DNA of 64,000 nt from DAIDKA01 sp036521075 (lineage in GTDB: Bacteria; Pseudomonadota; Gammaproteobacteria; Steroidobacterales; Steroidobacteraceae): contig DATDIL010000068.1 of assembly GCA_036521075.1 (NCBI GenBank), positions 62,001 to 126,000 on the forward strand. The letters run 5' to 3'. The stretch's first letter is position 1; every line of letters begins with the position of its first letter. Position numbers and translations under genes: made by a program. Shown here in pieces: positions 19,823 through 29,675 of this stretch. The notes below the pieces were generated by a model. The model made no database searches. It was not told the origin of the DNA and saw nothing but the letters and a program-made list of their open reading frames with translations.

Positions 19823-21952
19823 GTGACCAGAATCGCATGTCCCGATACGACGCGTACCCTGTGGCACCTGCTGCTTGTGACGCCGGTGATGTTCATACTC
19901 CTGACCGCAGCGCACGCCCAGACTGCCGTGCCGGCGCCTGTCCAACAAGCGTCGCAGCGGCAGGTTCATGCCCAGCGCCAGACCGTCTCCGGCGATTTCT
20001 GGGTCGAGCCCGCAACCTTGCGATCGCTGGGGTTCGAATGGCGCATTTCCGGGGACGACAATCGCAACGCGGCGGTGCAGGTCAGTTATCGGCGCAAGGG
20101 CGAGGTGGCGTGGCACCGAGCCATGCCATTATTCCGCCTGCAGCGCGAAGCCGTGGTCGGCGGTTTGCCGCGGGATGGGGACGGACAGCATTTCAATCGC
20201 TATGTCGCGCCCAATATGTTCGCGGGCAGCATTTTGAACCTCGCACCGGATACCTCGTACGAGGCGCGCCTGGTGCTCTCCGACCCGGACGGCGTTAGCG
20301 GAATCAGGACCCGAACCGTCACGGTCCGTACCCGACGTGAGCCACAACCGGCTCCCGGCGGCCACGTCTATCACGTGTATCCCTTCGACTTCAAAGGCAA
20401 GCGCCTGCAACCGGGCTTTACCGGCCTGCTGGCGGCCTATTACCTGGGATCCGACCAGTCCGACCACTCGCGTGAAATGCCACCGCGTGTGCAACCGGGC
20501 GATACGATTCTCGTGCATGCCGGTGTCTACAAGGACAACCGCTTCGTCTACAGTGGTTTTGACCGCAGCATCGCCGCCTACGGAACGCCTTTCGATGGCA
20601 CTTACTACCTGACGCAAAGCGGCACCGCGGACAAACCCATCGTCATCAAGGCGGCTGGCGACGGCGAAGTCGTGTTCGATGGCGACGGCTGCGACAACCT
20701 CTTCAATCTCATGGGCGGCAACTACAACTACTTCGAAGGCATCACGGTCCGCAACACGCAGGTCGCCTTCAAGCTTGGCATCAAGAACATCGCCGGCTCC
20801 AGCGGCTTTACGCTCAAACACAGCCGGGTATACGACGTGGGACGCGTCATCGAGGCCGGCTGGTCTGGCTCAAAGGACTTCTATATCGCTGACAATGTCT
20901 TCATCGGGCGCCATGATCCCCTCAAGCTGCAAAGCTGGTTCACCCCGGAGGTCTGGGCGAAATTCCCCGGTTATCCGGCGCTGATCAGGTCTGAATACGC
21001 CGTCAAGGTGTATGGCCAGGGCCATGTCATCGAGTACAACTACGTAGCAAACTGGCATGACGGCATCGATGTGGATACCTACGGGGATCCGGATGGCACA
21101 CCGAAGGAACTTCGCGACCGTGTTCCCGTCGCCATCGACATCAACAACAACGATATGTACAACACCGATGACAACTGCATCGAAGCGGACGGCGGTGCGC
21201 ACAACATCCGCGTGTTCCAGAACCGCTGCTTCAATTCCACGGGCGGTGCGTTGAGCGCCCAACCCATATTTGGTGGCCCGCTCTACTTCTATCAAAATTT
21301 GGTCTATGGCCAAACCACCGGGGGGTACCTAAAGTTCGTCGATACCCCGGCCGGCGTCCTCGTCTACCAGAACACGCTCATCGGCCAGGCGCGCTATTCA
21401 GGGCCCGCCTCCAACGTCCATTTCCGCAATAACCTGATACTCGCCGATGGCTGGACCTCGATGCTGTTCGCCTTGAAGACTTTCACCAGCTATTCCGACT
21501 CGGACTACAACGGCTTTCGTACCACCCCGGGCGCCGAGCACTCCTTCGAGTGGGACTCACCCGCGGGCGGACTGCGCACGGATTACCAGGGCAAGTTGCC
21601 GGTGCATCAGTTCAAGACCCTGCAGGAGTACCGCGACGCAACCGGCAACGACACCCACAGCGTCAGCGTCGATTACGGGATTTTCACCAATGTGCCGATG
21701 CCGGACCGGTCCGATCCGCAGCGCCTGTACAATCCCGAGGACCTGGACTTCCGTCTGAAGCCGGCAAGCGCGGCAATCGATGCCGGCGTGGAGCTGCCAA
21801 CCATTACAGACGGCTTTACCGGCAAGGCACCGGATCTCGGCGCCTACGAACTGGGCCGACCGCTCCCACATTATGGACCGCGATCGGCACCGGCCGGTGC
21901 GCCCGCAGCCGAGGCGCCCCGGTCTTTTCGAGGACCGCCACTGAATCAGTAG
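19823..21952 (+). CDS. Secreted right-handed beta-helix protein
   Basis: 709 residues. It starts with GTG and a signal peptide (LLLVTPVMFILLTAAHAQ). From about residue 200 to 600 there are parallel beta-helix coils (GDTILVHAGVYKDNRFVYSG, MGGNYNYFEGITVRNTQ, NNNDMYNTDDNCIEADGGAHNIRV) as in polysaccharide lyases, epimerases and surface adhesins. The N-terminal region looks like a beta-sandwich (fibronectin-III-like). The family suggests carbohydrate binding or cleavage outside the cytoplasm; no substrate can be named. It reads divergently from the PD40 gene. Confidence 0.85.
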   Translation: MTRIACPDTTRTLWHLLLVTPVMFILLTAAHAQTAVPAPVQQASQRQVHAQRQTVSGDFWVEPATLRSLGFEWRISGDDNRNAAVQVSYRRKGEVAWHRAMPLFRLQREAVVGGLPRDGDGQHFNRYVAPNMFAGSILNLAPDTSYEARLVLSDPDGVSGIRTRTVTVRTRREPQPAPGGHVYHVYPFDFKGKRLQPGFTGLLAAYYLGSDQSDHSREMPPRVQPGDTILVHAGVYKDNRFVYSGFDRSIAAYGTPFDGTYYLTQSGTADKPIVIKAAGDGEVVFDGDGCDNLFNLMGGNYNYFEGITVRNTQVAFKLGIKNIAGSSGFTLKHSRVYDVGRVIEAGWSGSKDFYIADNVFIGRHDPLKLQSWFTPEVWAKFPGYPALIRSEYAVKVYGQGHVIEYNYVANWHDGIDVDTYGDPDGTPKELRDRVPVAIDINNNDMYNTDDNCIEADGGAHNIRVFQNRCFNSTGGALSAQPIFGGPLYFYQNLVYGQTTGGYLKFVDTPAGVLVYQNTLIGQARYSGPASNVHFRNNLILADGWTSMLFALKTFTSYSDSDYNGFRTTPGAEHSFEWDSPAGGLRTDYQGKLPVHQFKTLQEYRDATGNDTHSVSVDYGIFTNVPMPDRSDPQRLYNPEDLDFRLKPASAAIDAGVELPTITDGFTGKAPDLGAYELGRPLPHYGPRSAPAGAPAAEAPRSFRGPPLNQ

Positions 21953-21954
21953 TC

Positions 21955-22956
21955 ATGAGAATTGCCGTTTTGTTTGGCGGTACCAGCGAGGAGCGCGACG
22001 TCTCGATCGCCAGCGCGGCACAGATCATTCCGGCACTGCGCGGATTGGGCCACGAGGTCCACGCCGTGGATACCGCCACCGGGCGCCTGCAGCCGCCGCA
22101 GGAGCAGCGAGTGCTGGCAAGCCGGGTTGCCACGGCACCTCCGTCCAGTACCTCCATCGAACAAGTGCGTGCTCGCGCCATCGCTTTGTCACCGGAAACA
22201 TTCGACATCCGGGCCACCGACGTGGTGTTCCTCGCGTTGCATGGGGGCGCCGGCGAGGACGGGCGAATTCAAGCGCTGCTGGAGATGGCCGGTATGCCGT
22301 ATACCGGCAGCAACCATATCGCCAGCGCGGCGGCCATGGACAAGGATCTCGCGAAACGCCTGTTCCGATTCGCCGGAATTCCCACTGCCGATTGGCTGAT
22401 GGCGCCAGTGGACGCCACCACTGTCGATGACGCTCTCGGCTGGCCGGTGGTCGTCAAACCCAGCAAACAAGGATCAACCGTCGGATTGACGGTGGTGCGC
22501 GATGCCGGTGAACTTCAAGCGGCAATTCAGATGGCACGCAAGTTCGACGCCGAGGTGATGATCGAGAAATTCATTCCAGGTCGTGAGTTCACCGTGGGTA
22601 TTCTCGATCAGCAGGCGCTGCCTGTCGGGGAAATCATCACGCCTGGAGAAGTTTTCGACTATCGGTCAAAGTACCAGCAAGGTGGCGCCAGGGAGGTGTT
22701 TCCGGCGCAAATCCCACAGACCGAAACCACACAGCTGCAGGACTATGCTTTACGCGCCCACCGGGCGCTGAAACTCGGGGCATACAGCCGCATCGACTTC
22801 CGCCGCGATGTGGCCGGACTTTTCTGGTGCCTTGAGGCCAACTCGCTCCCCGGCATGACCTCAACCAGCCTGCTGCCGCAGGCCGCCGCGGCCGCAGGCA
22901 TGGACTTTCCGACCTTGCTGGAGCGCATCTGCCGCGGTGCCATCAAGCCCAGCTAG
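21955..22956 (+). CDS. ddl: D-alanine--D-alanine ligase family protein
   Basis: 333 residues of the ATP-grasp Ddl family, joining two D-alanines for peptidoglycan precursors. Blocks seen are FGGTSEERDVSIASA, VFLALHGGAGEDG, PYTGSNHIASAAAMDK, VVKPSKQGSTVGL and EANSLPGMTSTSLL. It starts two bases after the beta-helix gene stop, so the pair is probably co-transcribed. It is not in the mur-fts cluster, where the housekeeping ddl normally sits, so this may be a second copy; that cannot be settled from the window. Confidence 0.9.
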   Translation: MRIAVLFGGTSEERDVSIASAAQIIPALRGLGHEVHAVDTATGRLQPPQEQRVLASRVATAPPSSTSIEQVRARAIALSPETFDIRATDVVFLALHGGAGEDGRIQALLEMAGMPYTGSNHIASAAAMDKDLAKRLFRFAGIPTADWLMAPVDATTVDDALGWPVVVKPSKQGSTVGLTVVRDAGELQAAIQMARKFDAEVMIEKFIPGREFTVGILDQQALPVGEIITPGEVFDYRSKYQQGGAREVFPAQIPQTETTQLQDYALRAHRALKLGAYSRIDFRRDVAGLFWCLEANSLPGMTSTSLLPQAAAAAGMDFPTLLERICRGAIKPS

Positions 22957-23031
22957 GGACAGACTTTCGTTTTATCTCCATCGGTGGGAAGATCGCGACG
23001 CGGCAGGGCCAGATCACGAGGGTTTCGAGCC

Positions 23032-23535
23032 ATGCGAATAACCACGGTGCTGCGTGCAACTGGAATGGCAGTTTGTGGGCTGGCAGCGGTCGCCGCGCTG
23101 GCAGCGCCGCCCACAGCCCCCGTGGGGAGCGGTGGGTCGCCACAATGGGCGCCGCCGCACTTCATGACCTCACAGGGGACCTCCCCGTGGACACCATTGC
23201 AAGGGGCGACACCGCAGTGGACCATGCCTGCAATATCGCTCTCCGGAGACGATGCGCTCGCCAGACTGCGGGTTTCGAACCCCCGTCACTACGCGATCGC
23301 GGTGCAGATCCTCGCTGCAGCGGACGAGATCTGTGATGCGACCAAGGCCAGTCCCGTACCGGCGAAGTTCGACGCAGAAGATATCGACTGCGCCCAGGGG
23401 CTGTGGCTTACCAGCTATCCTCCCCGGCGCTATCTTCAGTTTCGGATCGAAGATACTGCCTACAGTGCACTGGTCGTAGTCCGCATCGCGGCTCCGAAGC
23501 TCGAGGGCGGCCCGTTGACCTCCCCAGCGCCATAG
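23032..23535 (+). CDS. Secreted protein of unknown function
   Basis: 167 residues from the ATG at 23032, giving a signal peptide (LRATGMAVCGLAAVAALAAP). A Pro/Trp/Thr/Gln-rich linker (GSPQWAPPHF, SPWTPLQGATPQWTMP) precedes a compact C-terminal part with two cysteines (DEICDAT and DIDCAQG) that could form a disulfide. I recognise no family. It follows ddl by 75 bp. Confidence 0.6.
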   Translation: MRITTVLRATGMAVCGLAAVAALAAPPTAPVGSGGSPQWAPPHFMTSQGTSPWTPLQGATPQWTMPAISLSGDDALARLRVSNPRHYAIAVQILAAADEICDATKASPVPAKFDAEDIDCAQGLWLTSYPPRRYLQFRIEDTAYSALVVVRIAAPKLEGGPLTSPAP

Positions 23536-23564
23536 ACGGTGCGACAACCCGGATCACATCGATT

Positions 23565-25085
23565 TCACAAGGCAAGATGCAGCCGGTGCTGCGTGAGATA
23601 TCGTTCGATCCGGGCCGGGTCTTGCTCCTTCACCGCCAAGGCAACGTAGGCGTCCGGCCGGATCAGGTACATCGCGTCCCGGGCAAAGCCGGCCACTGCA
23701 TGCGCAGGTTCCCACTCAAACGAATGAACCACGACCCGGGAGGCGCACCATGCAGCCAGCCCGACACTGACGCTGCCATAAACGTGCAGTTGCCATTGTG
23801 GCGTCGCGAGCGTATCGAAGTTGTCGCTACGCGAGGTCTTCGCCCACGGCAGGCGGTCACCGCCGTGGATGCGGCCCGCCGATCCGCGGCTGATCTCACT
23901 TTCGCGATAGTCGATTACCAGCTGGGAGACCGCGCGGTAGAGAAAAGTCCGCACCGCGTCGAACTTGAAAAGTGCGGGCACGACGCTGGGTAAGATGCGC
24001 ATGCGAATGAAGGCTGCCACGCGGCCTTCAGCCGTCGCCAGTGTGAAGCCGCGGTCCGTCGTGGCAACCAGCATGAGCGCGAACGGCCGCCGTTCAGCCT
24101 CATAGGTATCGAGCAGCGAATCGGAGGCAGGGTGCAACAGGACGCTGCGCAGCTTCCAGGCGAGATTGATGGCGTCCCCGATCCCGGTGTTCATTCCCTG
24201 GCCACCCGCCGGACTGTGGATATGGGCAGCATCGCCCAGCAGGAAGACGCGCCCGCGCCGGAACCGGTTGGCGACCCGATGATGTACGTGGTAGGTCGAG
24301 AACCAGTTGACCGTCCGAATCTGCACCTTCATATGCTCGATGGCGCGGCCGCTTACGTCTTCGAAACGCAGCTTCTGCGGATGCGCAGCGCGGTCACCGC
24401 GGACGGTCCCGATCAGGCGCGCCCGCCCCTGACCCTTCAGCGGAAATACCGCCAGGAAATCGGCCTCGTCCAGATCGATGTGCAGTTCGCCATCAAGCGC
24501 CGGTCCGGCAGCGTCGACGTCGGCCACATAGAACAGCTGATCGTAGGTCCCGCCCGGGAATCCCGCGCCGATGCCCTGTCGGACGATCGACCGCGCACCA
24601 TCGCAAGCGGCGAGATAGCTGGCCTGGCACGAGTCTTCCTGGCCATCGGGTCCGCGCAGTATTGCGCTGACCCCCTCTGGCGCTGAACTGAAGCGCAGCA
24701 ACTCGGTGTTCCGTTCGACCGTGACGCCGGCCGCGGCGAGCCGCTCGATGAGCAGGCGCTCGTGCTGATCCTGCGGAAAAACGAACGGTCCATAGGGTGA
24801 TAGATTGGCGGCAATCGTTTCGAACGAGACACGCGCGGCCCGCCTGCCGCGGGCCCACAGATTGATGCCCGGAACCTTGTGTCCTCGTCCCAGCACTGCG
24901 TCAGTCAGATCAAGCTGCCGATACAGTTCAAGCGTGCGCGCCTGGACGGCAAGCGCGCGTGAGGTCGTACCCGGACCGGCTGTTCTGTCGATGATGCGCA
25001 CGGCAACGCCAAATTTCGCAAGCCATAGCGCCAGCACCAGCCCGGTCGGTCCGGCACCGATGATCAGCACGTCGCTGCGCTTCAT
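23565..25085 (-). CDS. FAD-dependent aromatic hydroxylase (PheA/TfdB/MhpA-like)
   Basis: 506 residues of the class A flavoprotein monooxygenases. It has the dinucleotide motif VLIIGAGPTGLVLALWLAK at the N terminus, an RALAVQARTLELYRQL segment, and the FAD-binding GD motif FLLGDAAHIHSPAGGQGMNTG near residue 290. These enzymes add one oxygen to phenolic rings using NAD(P)H. The start overlaps the esterase stop by four bases (ATGA), so the two are one unit; together they could release and hydroxylate a plant phenolic. The substrate is inferred, not seen. Confidence 0.85.
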   Translation of the reverse strand: MKRSDVLIIGAGPTGLVLALWLAKFGVAVRIIDRTAGPGTTSRALAVQARTLELYRQLDLTDAVLGRGHKVPGINLWARGRRAARVSFETIAANLSPYGPFVFPQDQHERLLIERLAAAGVTVERNTELLRFSSAPEGVSAILRGPDGQEDSCQASYLAACDGARSIVRQGIGAGFPGGTYDQLFYVADVDAAGPALDGELHIDLDEADFLAVFPLKGQGRARLIGTVRGDRAAHPQKLRFEDVSGRAIEHMKVQIRTVNWFSTYHVHHRVANRFRRGRVFLLGDAAHIHSPAGGQGMNTGIGDAINLAWKLRSVLLHPASDSLLDTYEAERRPFALMLVATTDRGFTLATAEGRVAAFIRMRILPSVVPALFKFDAVRTFLYRAVSQLVIDYRESEISRGSAGRIHGGDRLPWAKTSRSDNFDTLATPQWQLHVYGSVSVGLAAWCASRVVVHSFEWEPAHAVAGFARDAMYLIRPDAYVALAVKEQDPARIERYLTQHRLHLAL

Positions 25086-26578
25086 TTCAACGGCGCGCGA
25101 CAGGTGAAATTCTCGGCATCATCAATGCTGCCGGTGCCGTTGTACCGCGCGACCTGCGGATAGGCGCATAGTGGTCGGGTACGATCTACTTTCCCGGAGG
25201 TCCGATGCGCCGCGACAATCCGCTGCGGCGCGTTGCCCTGCTCCACCCATTGCTCGAGGGCACCGAGGCTATCAAAGGTGTCCGGACCCTCCCCGCCCGC
25301 GCAATGCGCCATGCCGGGAGCCATGAACAGTCTGATCCAGTTGCCGGCCTGCCTCGGGTCCGGACTCAATCGGCGCACCGACGCCAAGAATTCGATGGTT
25401 GATCCGGGGGCGACCTGCTGATCCGCCCAGCCGTGATACAGCAGCAGCTTGCCGCCGTGTTTCGCGAATGGGCCAAGGTGCGGATCCATTTCATCAAGGT
25501 CGCGATCGATGGCGTGTGCCTTCGCGGCATCCCGGTCCAGATCGAAGCTGTGCCAATCCCAGTTTGCGTCCTGATAGACCACATATCGAAACTCATCCAC
25601 GAACAGGTCCGCGGGACCCGGGCCTGCCGCCAGGCGCCCCCAGCCCAACTCCGTGCCCGGCTCGAGCCGCGGGAACAGCACCTGCCCCGTTTTGCTGGTT
25701 GCCGGGCTGATCATCGTCCGGGCGGTTTGCACCTGCCGTGCGGTCAGACAAGCGGTTTCGTCCGGCGCCTTGCACTGCAGTTGCGAGAAGTCCACGTGGC
25801 AGTTGCGAGGCTCACTGATCAGCCCGTCCTTCAAGCCATCGTTTGCATCACACGCCGCCAGCACAGCGGCGTGGATCATGGGGTATTTGCCGGGCGGGAT
25901 GTAGGCGGCGGGGTCACTCAAGGACTGCACTGCCAGCCACAGTGCCCAAGCATTGCGCCGTATGTTGGCCGGATCCCCGGCGATGATCCCGTCGAACTCT
26001 TCCGGGTAGCGGTACGCCTGAATCAAACCTTCGCGGCCGCCGCCCGAACAGCCCTGCCAGTAGGAATGGCGGGAGGCACGACCGTACAGCGCCTTGATGA
26101 GTGCCTTGGCCGCGAGCGTGGCCTCATGCTGCGCGCGATAGGCAAAATCGATCAGTTTCTGCGGATGGCCCAATGCGAAGCTGCCGCTACGACCGCGATG
26201 GCCATCGTCGCTCGCCACCGTGGCATACCCGCGACGCAGTCCCCGTGCGAGACCCTCAAAGTCGATGGCGCCGCCCCAACCGCCGCTGCCGATCGCGAGC
26301 AGCTTGCCGTTCCAGTTTGCAGGTAGCCAGATTTCCGCGCCGATGTCGGAGTCGGAACTCGGCTTCAGCGTGACGACCACGCGACAGAATTCAGGCAGTT
26401 GTTGCAGCGCGCTCGTGCTGTCAGGGGGCGAGAAGCTGCCCGCCGCAACCGACTGGGCTGCAAGTATCTCAACCTTGCGGGTACTCAGCGCAGCAAGACT
26501 GTGGCAGCCAGCCGCCCGAACGCTGGTCGACAGAATAGTCAGCGCCGCGCCGATCAACAGTGTGCCGCGGAGGTTCAT
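25082..26578 (-). CDS. Tannase/feruloyl esterase-family esterase, secreted
   Basis: About 498 residues with a signal peptide (LIGAALTILSTSVRAAG). The family signature is visible: Cys-Ser in YWQGCSGGGREGL and the matching His-Cys in MAHCAGGEG, the CS-D-HC arrangement in which a disulfide braces the Ser-Asp-His triad; the aspartate is likely in GWADQQVAPG. Members hydrolyse ester bonds of gallate, ferulate or similar phenolics. The ATG at 26578 lies four bases after the putA stop and gives the signal peptide. Confidence 0.88.
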   Translation of the reverse strand: MNLRGTLLIGAALTILSTSVRAAGCHSLAALSTRKVEILAAQSVAAGSFSPPDSTSALQQLPEFCRVVVTLKPSSDSDIGAEIWLPANWNGKLLAIGSGGWGGAIDFEGLARGLRRGYATVASDDGHRGRSGSFALGHPQKLIDFAYRAQHEATLAAKALIKALYGRASRHSYWQGCSGGGREGLIQAYRYPEEFDGIIAGDPANIRRNAWALWLAVQSLSDPAAYIPPGKYPMIHAAVLAACDANDGLKDGLISEPRNCHVDFSQLQCKAPDETACLTARQVQTARTMISPATSKTGQVLFPRLEPGTELGWGRLAAGPGPADLFVDEFRYVVYQDANWDWHSFDLDRDAAKAHAIDRDLDEMDPHLGPFAKHGGKLLLYHGWADQQVAPGSTIEFLASVRRLSPDPRQAGNWIRLFMAPGMAHCAGGEGPDTFDSLGALEQWVEQGNAPQRIVAAHRTSGKVDRTRPLCAYPQVARYNGTGSIDDAENFTCRAPLK

Positions 26579-26582
26579 CGAT

Positions 26583-29500
26583 TCACAGTGCCAGCAGGCT
26601 CGCGTTACCACCAAGGGCTGCAGTATTAACCGTCACCGTCTGTTCGTTCACAAATCTTTGCAGATAGTGGGGCCCGCCGGCCTTCGGTCCCGTCCCCGAC
26701 AGGCCACTGCCGCCAAATGGCTGCACGCCGACCACGGCGCCAATCATGTTGCGATTTACGTAAATATTTCCGACCGCGACGCGATCGGCAACGTATTGCG
26801 CCACGCTGTCGATACGCGTATGGATGCCCAAGGTCAGTCCATAGCCCATGCGATTGATGCCATCGATGATCGCATCGAGGTCGCCGGCCCGGTACCGGAC
26901 AATGTGCAGCACCGGACCGAATACTTCGCGCTCCACTGCGGCAAGGCCTGCCACTTCCACCGCCAGCGGCGCGAAATACCGACCCGCGCCCGTCGTTACC
27001 GCAAGCCGCGCCCGATGCTGCCAGCGCGCATTGACAACGATCCGGGCCGCGTAGTCCTCCAAGCCCCTCAATGCTGCATCGTCAATCACCGGACCGACAT
27101 CCGTCGTCAGCTGCGCGGGCGGCCCGATCGTCAGTTCGTCCATCTGCCCGGCCAGCAGCTCCAACACCCGCTGCGCAATCTCCTCCTGCAGCACCAGAAT
27201 ACGCAGCGCCGAGCAGCGTTGACCGGCACTGTTGAAGGCGGAGGTGACGCTGTCCAGCACCACTTGTTCCGGCAGCGCGGAGCTGTCGGTGAGCAGCACA
27301 TTGATTCCGCCGGTTTCGGCAATCAGCGTTGCGAGGGGACCGTCCCGCATGGCCAGCTTGCGCTCGATGCGACGCGCCGTGTGGGTGGACCCGGTAAACA
27401 CCACACCGCAAACGCGCGGATCGGCGGTCAGCGCCTCACCCACCGCCGGGCCTCCTGGCAGCAGCTGCAGTGCATCGGCGGGAATGCCCGCACGCCGCAG
27501 CAGATCGACGGCCAGCGCGGCAGTCAGCGGCGTCTGCTCGGCCGGTTTGGCCACCACGGCATTGCCCATGACGAGGGCCGCACTCACCTGCCCCGTGAAG
27601 ATCGAGATCGGGAAGTTCCAAGGACTGATGCACGCGAACACTCCACGAGCGCGCATGCGTAGCGTATTGCGCTCGCCGGTGGGACCGGGAAGCTGTACCG
27701 GTGTACCCAGGATGCGCGCCTGCGCGGCGTAGTAGCGCAGGAAGTCGATCGCTTCGCGCACCTCGGCGGCACTATCGGGTATGGTACGGCCGGCCTCCAG
27801 CACGCAGCGGGCGATCAGTTCGGCCCGATGCATTTCGAATAGATCGGCAGCACGCTCGAGCATGCCGGCGCGCTGCTCGCCGGTGCGGGAGTTCCAGCCC
27901 GGTTGAGCACACGCGGCGCGGGTCAGTGCTTGATTCAAACCCTGCAATGAGACCTGCTCGATCACGCCAATCTTCGGCACTGCGGCCCGGCACTCATCGA
28001 GCAGTGTCCGCAGTTCACCCCCATCGGCGAAATTGACGCCCCGCGAATTGATTCGCGATGAACCGTACAGCTGCGAGGGCGGCGCAATGCGCGGCTCGGC
28101 CGCGGGTCGGGTTCGATCGGCCTCGGCAATCGGATCGGCAACGATCTGCTGCGCCGGCAGCCGGTCATCCACAATCCGGTTGACGAACGAGGCGTTGGCG
28201 CCATTCTCCAGCAAGCGGCGCACCAGGTAGGGCAGCAGATCTGCGTGCGGACCCACCGGTGCATACACTCGACAAGTGGGAGTGAGGCCGTTGCCCGCGC
28301 TGCGATCACCCATCAGCTGTTCGTAAAGCGCCTCGCCCATGCCATGCAGGCGCTGGAATTCAAACCGGTCGGGAGCCATGCCGGACATGAGCTGCCCCAC
28401 ATACGCCACGGTATGGGCGTTGTGGGTGGCAAATTGCGGATAGATCACATCGATGTGGCCGGCCAGCAGGCGTGCGCAAGCCAGATAGGACACATCGGTA
28501 TTCATCTTGCGGGTGAAGACCGGGAAACCGGCGAGGCCGCGCTCCTGCGCGTGCTTGATTTCGCTGTCCCAGTAGGCGCCCTTCACCAATCGCACGCTGA
28601 TCCGGCGTCGCAGCGCAGTGGCGCGTTCAATCAGCCACTGCAGCACCGCATAGGCACGCTTCTGGTACGCCTGGACGGCCAGGCCGAAGTCGCCATACCC
28701 GTGCGTGAGATCGCTTGCCAGGACCCGGTCCACCAGCAGCAAGGACAGCTCGAGGCGCTCGGCCTCCTCGGCATCGACCGTGAACGCAATTCCGGCAGCA
28801 CGTGCCTGCGCGACCAGATTCAGCAGTGCCGGTGCCAACTCCCGCAAGACCCGTTCGCGTTGCAGGAATTCATAGCGCGGGTGCAGTGCCGAGAGTTTGA
28901 CGGAGATGCCGGGGCGCGCCGCTGCGGGATCACGCTGGCGCGCATGGCGCCCAAGCTCACTGATGGCGTCGCGATACTTTGCAAAATACCGCTGCGCATC
29001 GGCGGCGGTGATGGCCGCTTCGCCCAGCATGTCGAATGAGTACGCGTAGTGATGCCCACCGGCGCCGGTGGCACGCCGCAGCGCTTCGCCGATGTCACGT
29101 CCCATGACGAACTGATGCCCCAGCACACGCATCGCCTGCCGTAGCGCGGCGCGCGCCACCGGTTCCCCCAGACGCGTGGCCAGGCGCCCGAACCAGTTGC
29201 GCGGCGAACCGATGTCACCGTGATCCACTTCGACCAGCCTGCCGGTGAGCATCAGGCCCCAGGTCGAGGCGTTGACCAGCAGCGACTCACTGTCCCCCAG
29301 ATGCCGCTCCCAATCCCCCGCGGCCAGCTTGTCGGCGATCAAGCGGTCCGCCGTCTCTGCATCGGGAATGCGCAGCAGCGCCTCGGCCAGGCACATCAGC
29401 ACGACGCCCTCGGGGGATGCGAGCCGGTATTGGCGCAGCAGCACATCAAGTCCGCCACCGCGTGAGCGCGCCGCGCGCACCCCCAGAACCAGCTGCAATG

Positions 29501-29675
29501 CCTGGTCCTGCACAGCGTTGCCCGCGAGCTGCGGGAGTCTTGCCAGATCACACAGACGCCGCACGGCCGCATCCTCCGCAGCCAGGAATTGCGGATTTAT
29601 GGCATCGCCCACCGCGGAGCTTAAGGCCTCCGTGGCGGCAAAAAAATCGGGCTCAACCGGCCGCGGCGCGTCCAT
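26583..29675 (-). CDS. putA: Bifunctional proline dehydrogenase / P5C dehydrogenase PutA
   Basis: 1030 residues. An N-terminal helical part leads into the proline dehydrogenase barrel (DAEEAERLELSL, RISVRLVKGAYWDSEI, YPQFATHNAHT), then a P5C dehydrogenase domain with AETGGINVLL and catalytic Cys in NSAGQRCSALR. It oxidises proline to glutamate via P5C, using FAD then NAD. The N terminus has no ribbon-helix-helix domain, and the length fits the short type without DNA binding. The start overlaps the transporter gene by 23 bp, so the two are co-transcribed. Confidence 0.95.
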   Translation of the reverse strand: MDAPRPVEPDFFAATEALSSAVGDAINPQFLAAEDAAVRRLCDLARLPQLAGNAVQDQALQLVLGVRAARSRGGGLDVLLRQYRLASPEGVVLMCLAEALLRIPDAETADRLIADKLAAGDWERHLGDSESLLVNASTWGLMLTGRLVEVDHGDIGSPRNWFGRLATRLGEPVARAALRQAMRVLGHQFVMGRDIGEALRRATGAGGHHYAYSFDMLGEAAITAADAQRYFAKYRDAISELGRHARQRDPAAARPGISVKLSALHPRYEFLQRERVLRELAPALLNLVAQARAAGIAFTVDAEEAERLELSLLLVDRVLASDLTHGYGDFGLAVQAYQKRAYAVLQWLIERATALRRRISVRLVKGAYWDSEIKHAQERGLAGFPVFTRKMNTDVSYLACARLLAGHIDVIYPQFATHNAHTVAYVGQLMSGMAPDRFEFQRLHGMGEALYEQLMGDRSAGNGLTPTCRVYAPVGPHADLLPYLVRRLLENGANASFVNRIVDDRLPAQQIVADPIAEADRTRPAAEPRIAPPSQLYGSSRINSRGVNFADGGELRTLLDECRAAVPKIGVIEQVSLQGLNQALTRAACAQPGWNSRTGEQRAGMLERAADLFEMHRAELIARCVLEAGRTIPDSAAEVREAIDFLRYYAAQARILGTPVQLPGPTGERNTLRMRARGVFACISPWNFPISIFTGQVSAALVMGNAVVAKPAEQTPLTAALAVDLLRRAGIPADALQLLPGGPAVGEALTADPRVCGVVFTGSTHTARRIERKLAMRDGPLATLIAETGGINVLLTDSSALPEQVVLDSVTSAFNSAGQRCSALRILVLQEEIAQRVLELLAGQMDELTIGPPAQLTTDVGPVIDDAALRGLEDYAARIVVNARWQHRARLAVTTGAGRYFAPLAVEVAGLAAVEREVFGPVLHIVRYRAGDLDAIIDGINRMGYGLTLGIHTRIDSVAQYVADRVAVGNIYVNRNMIGAVVGVQPFGGSGLSGTGPKAGGPHYLQRFVNEQTVTVNTAALGGNASLLAL

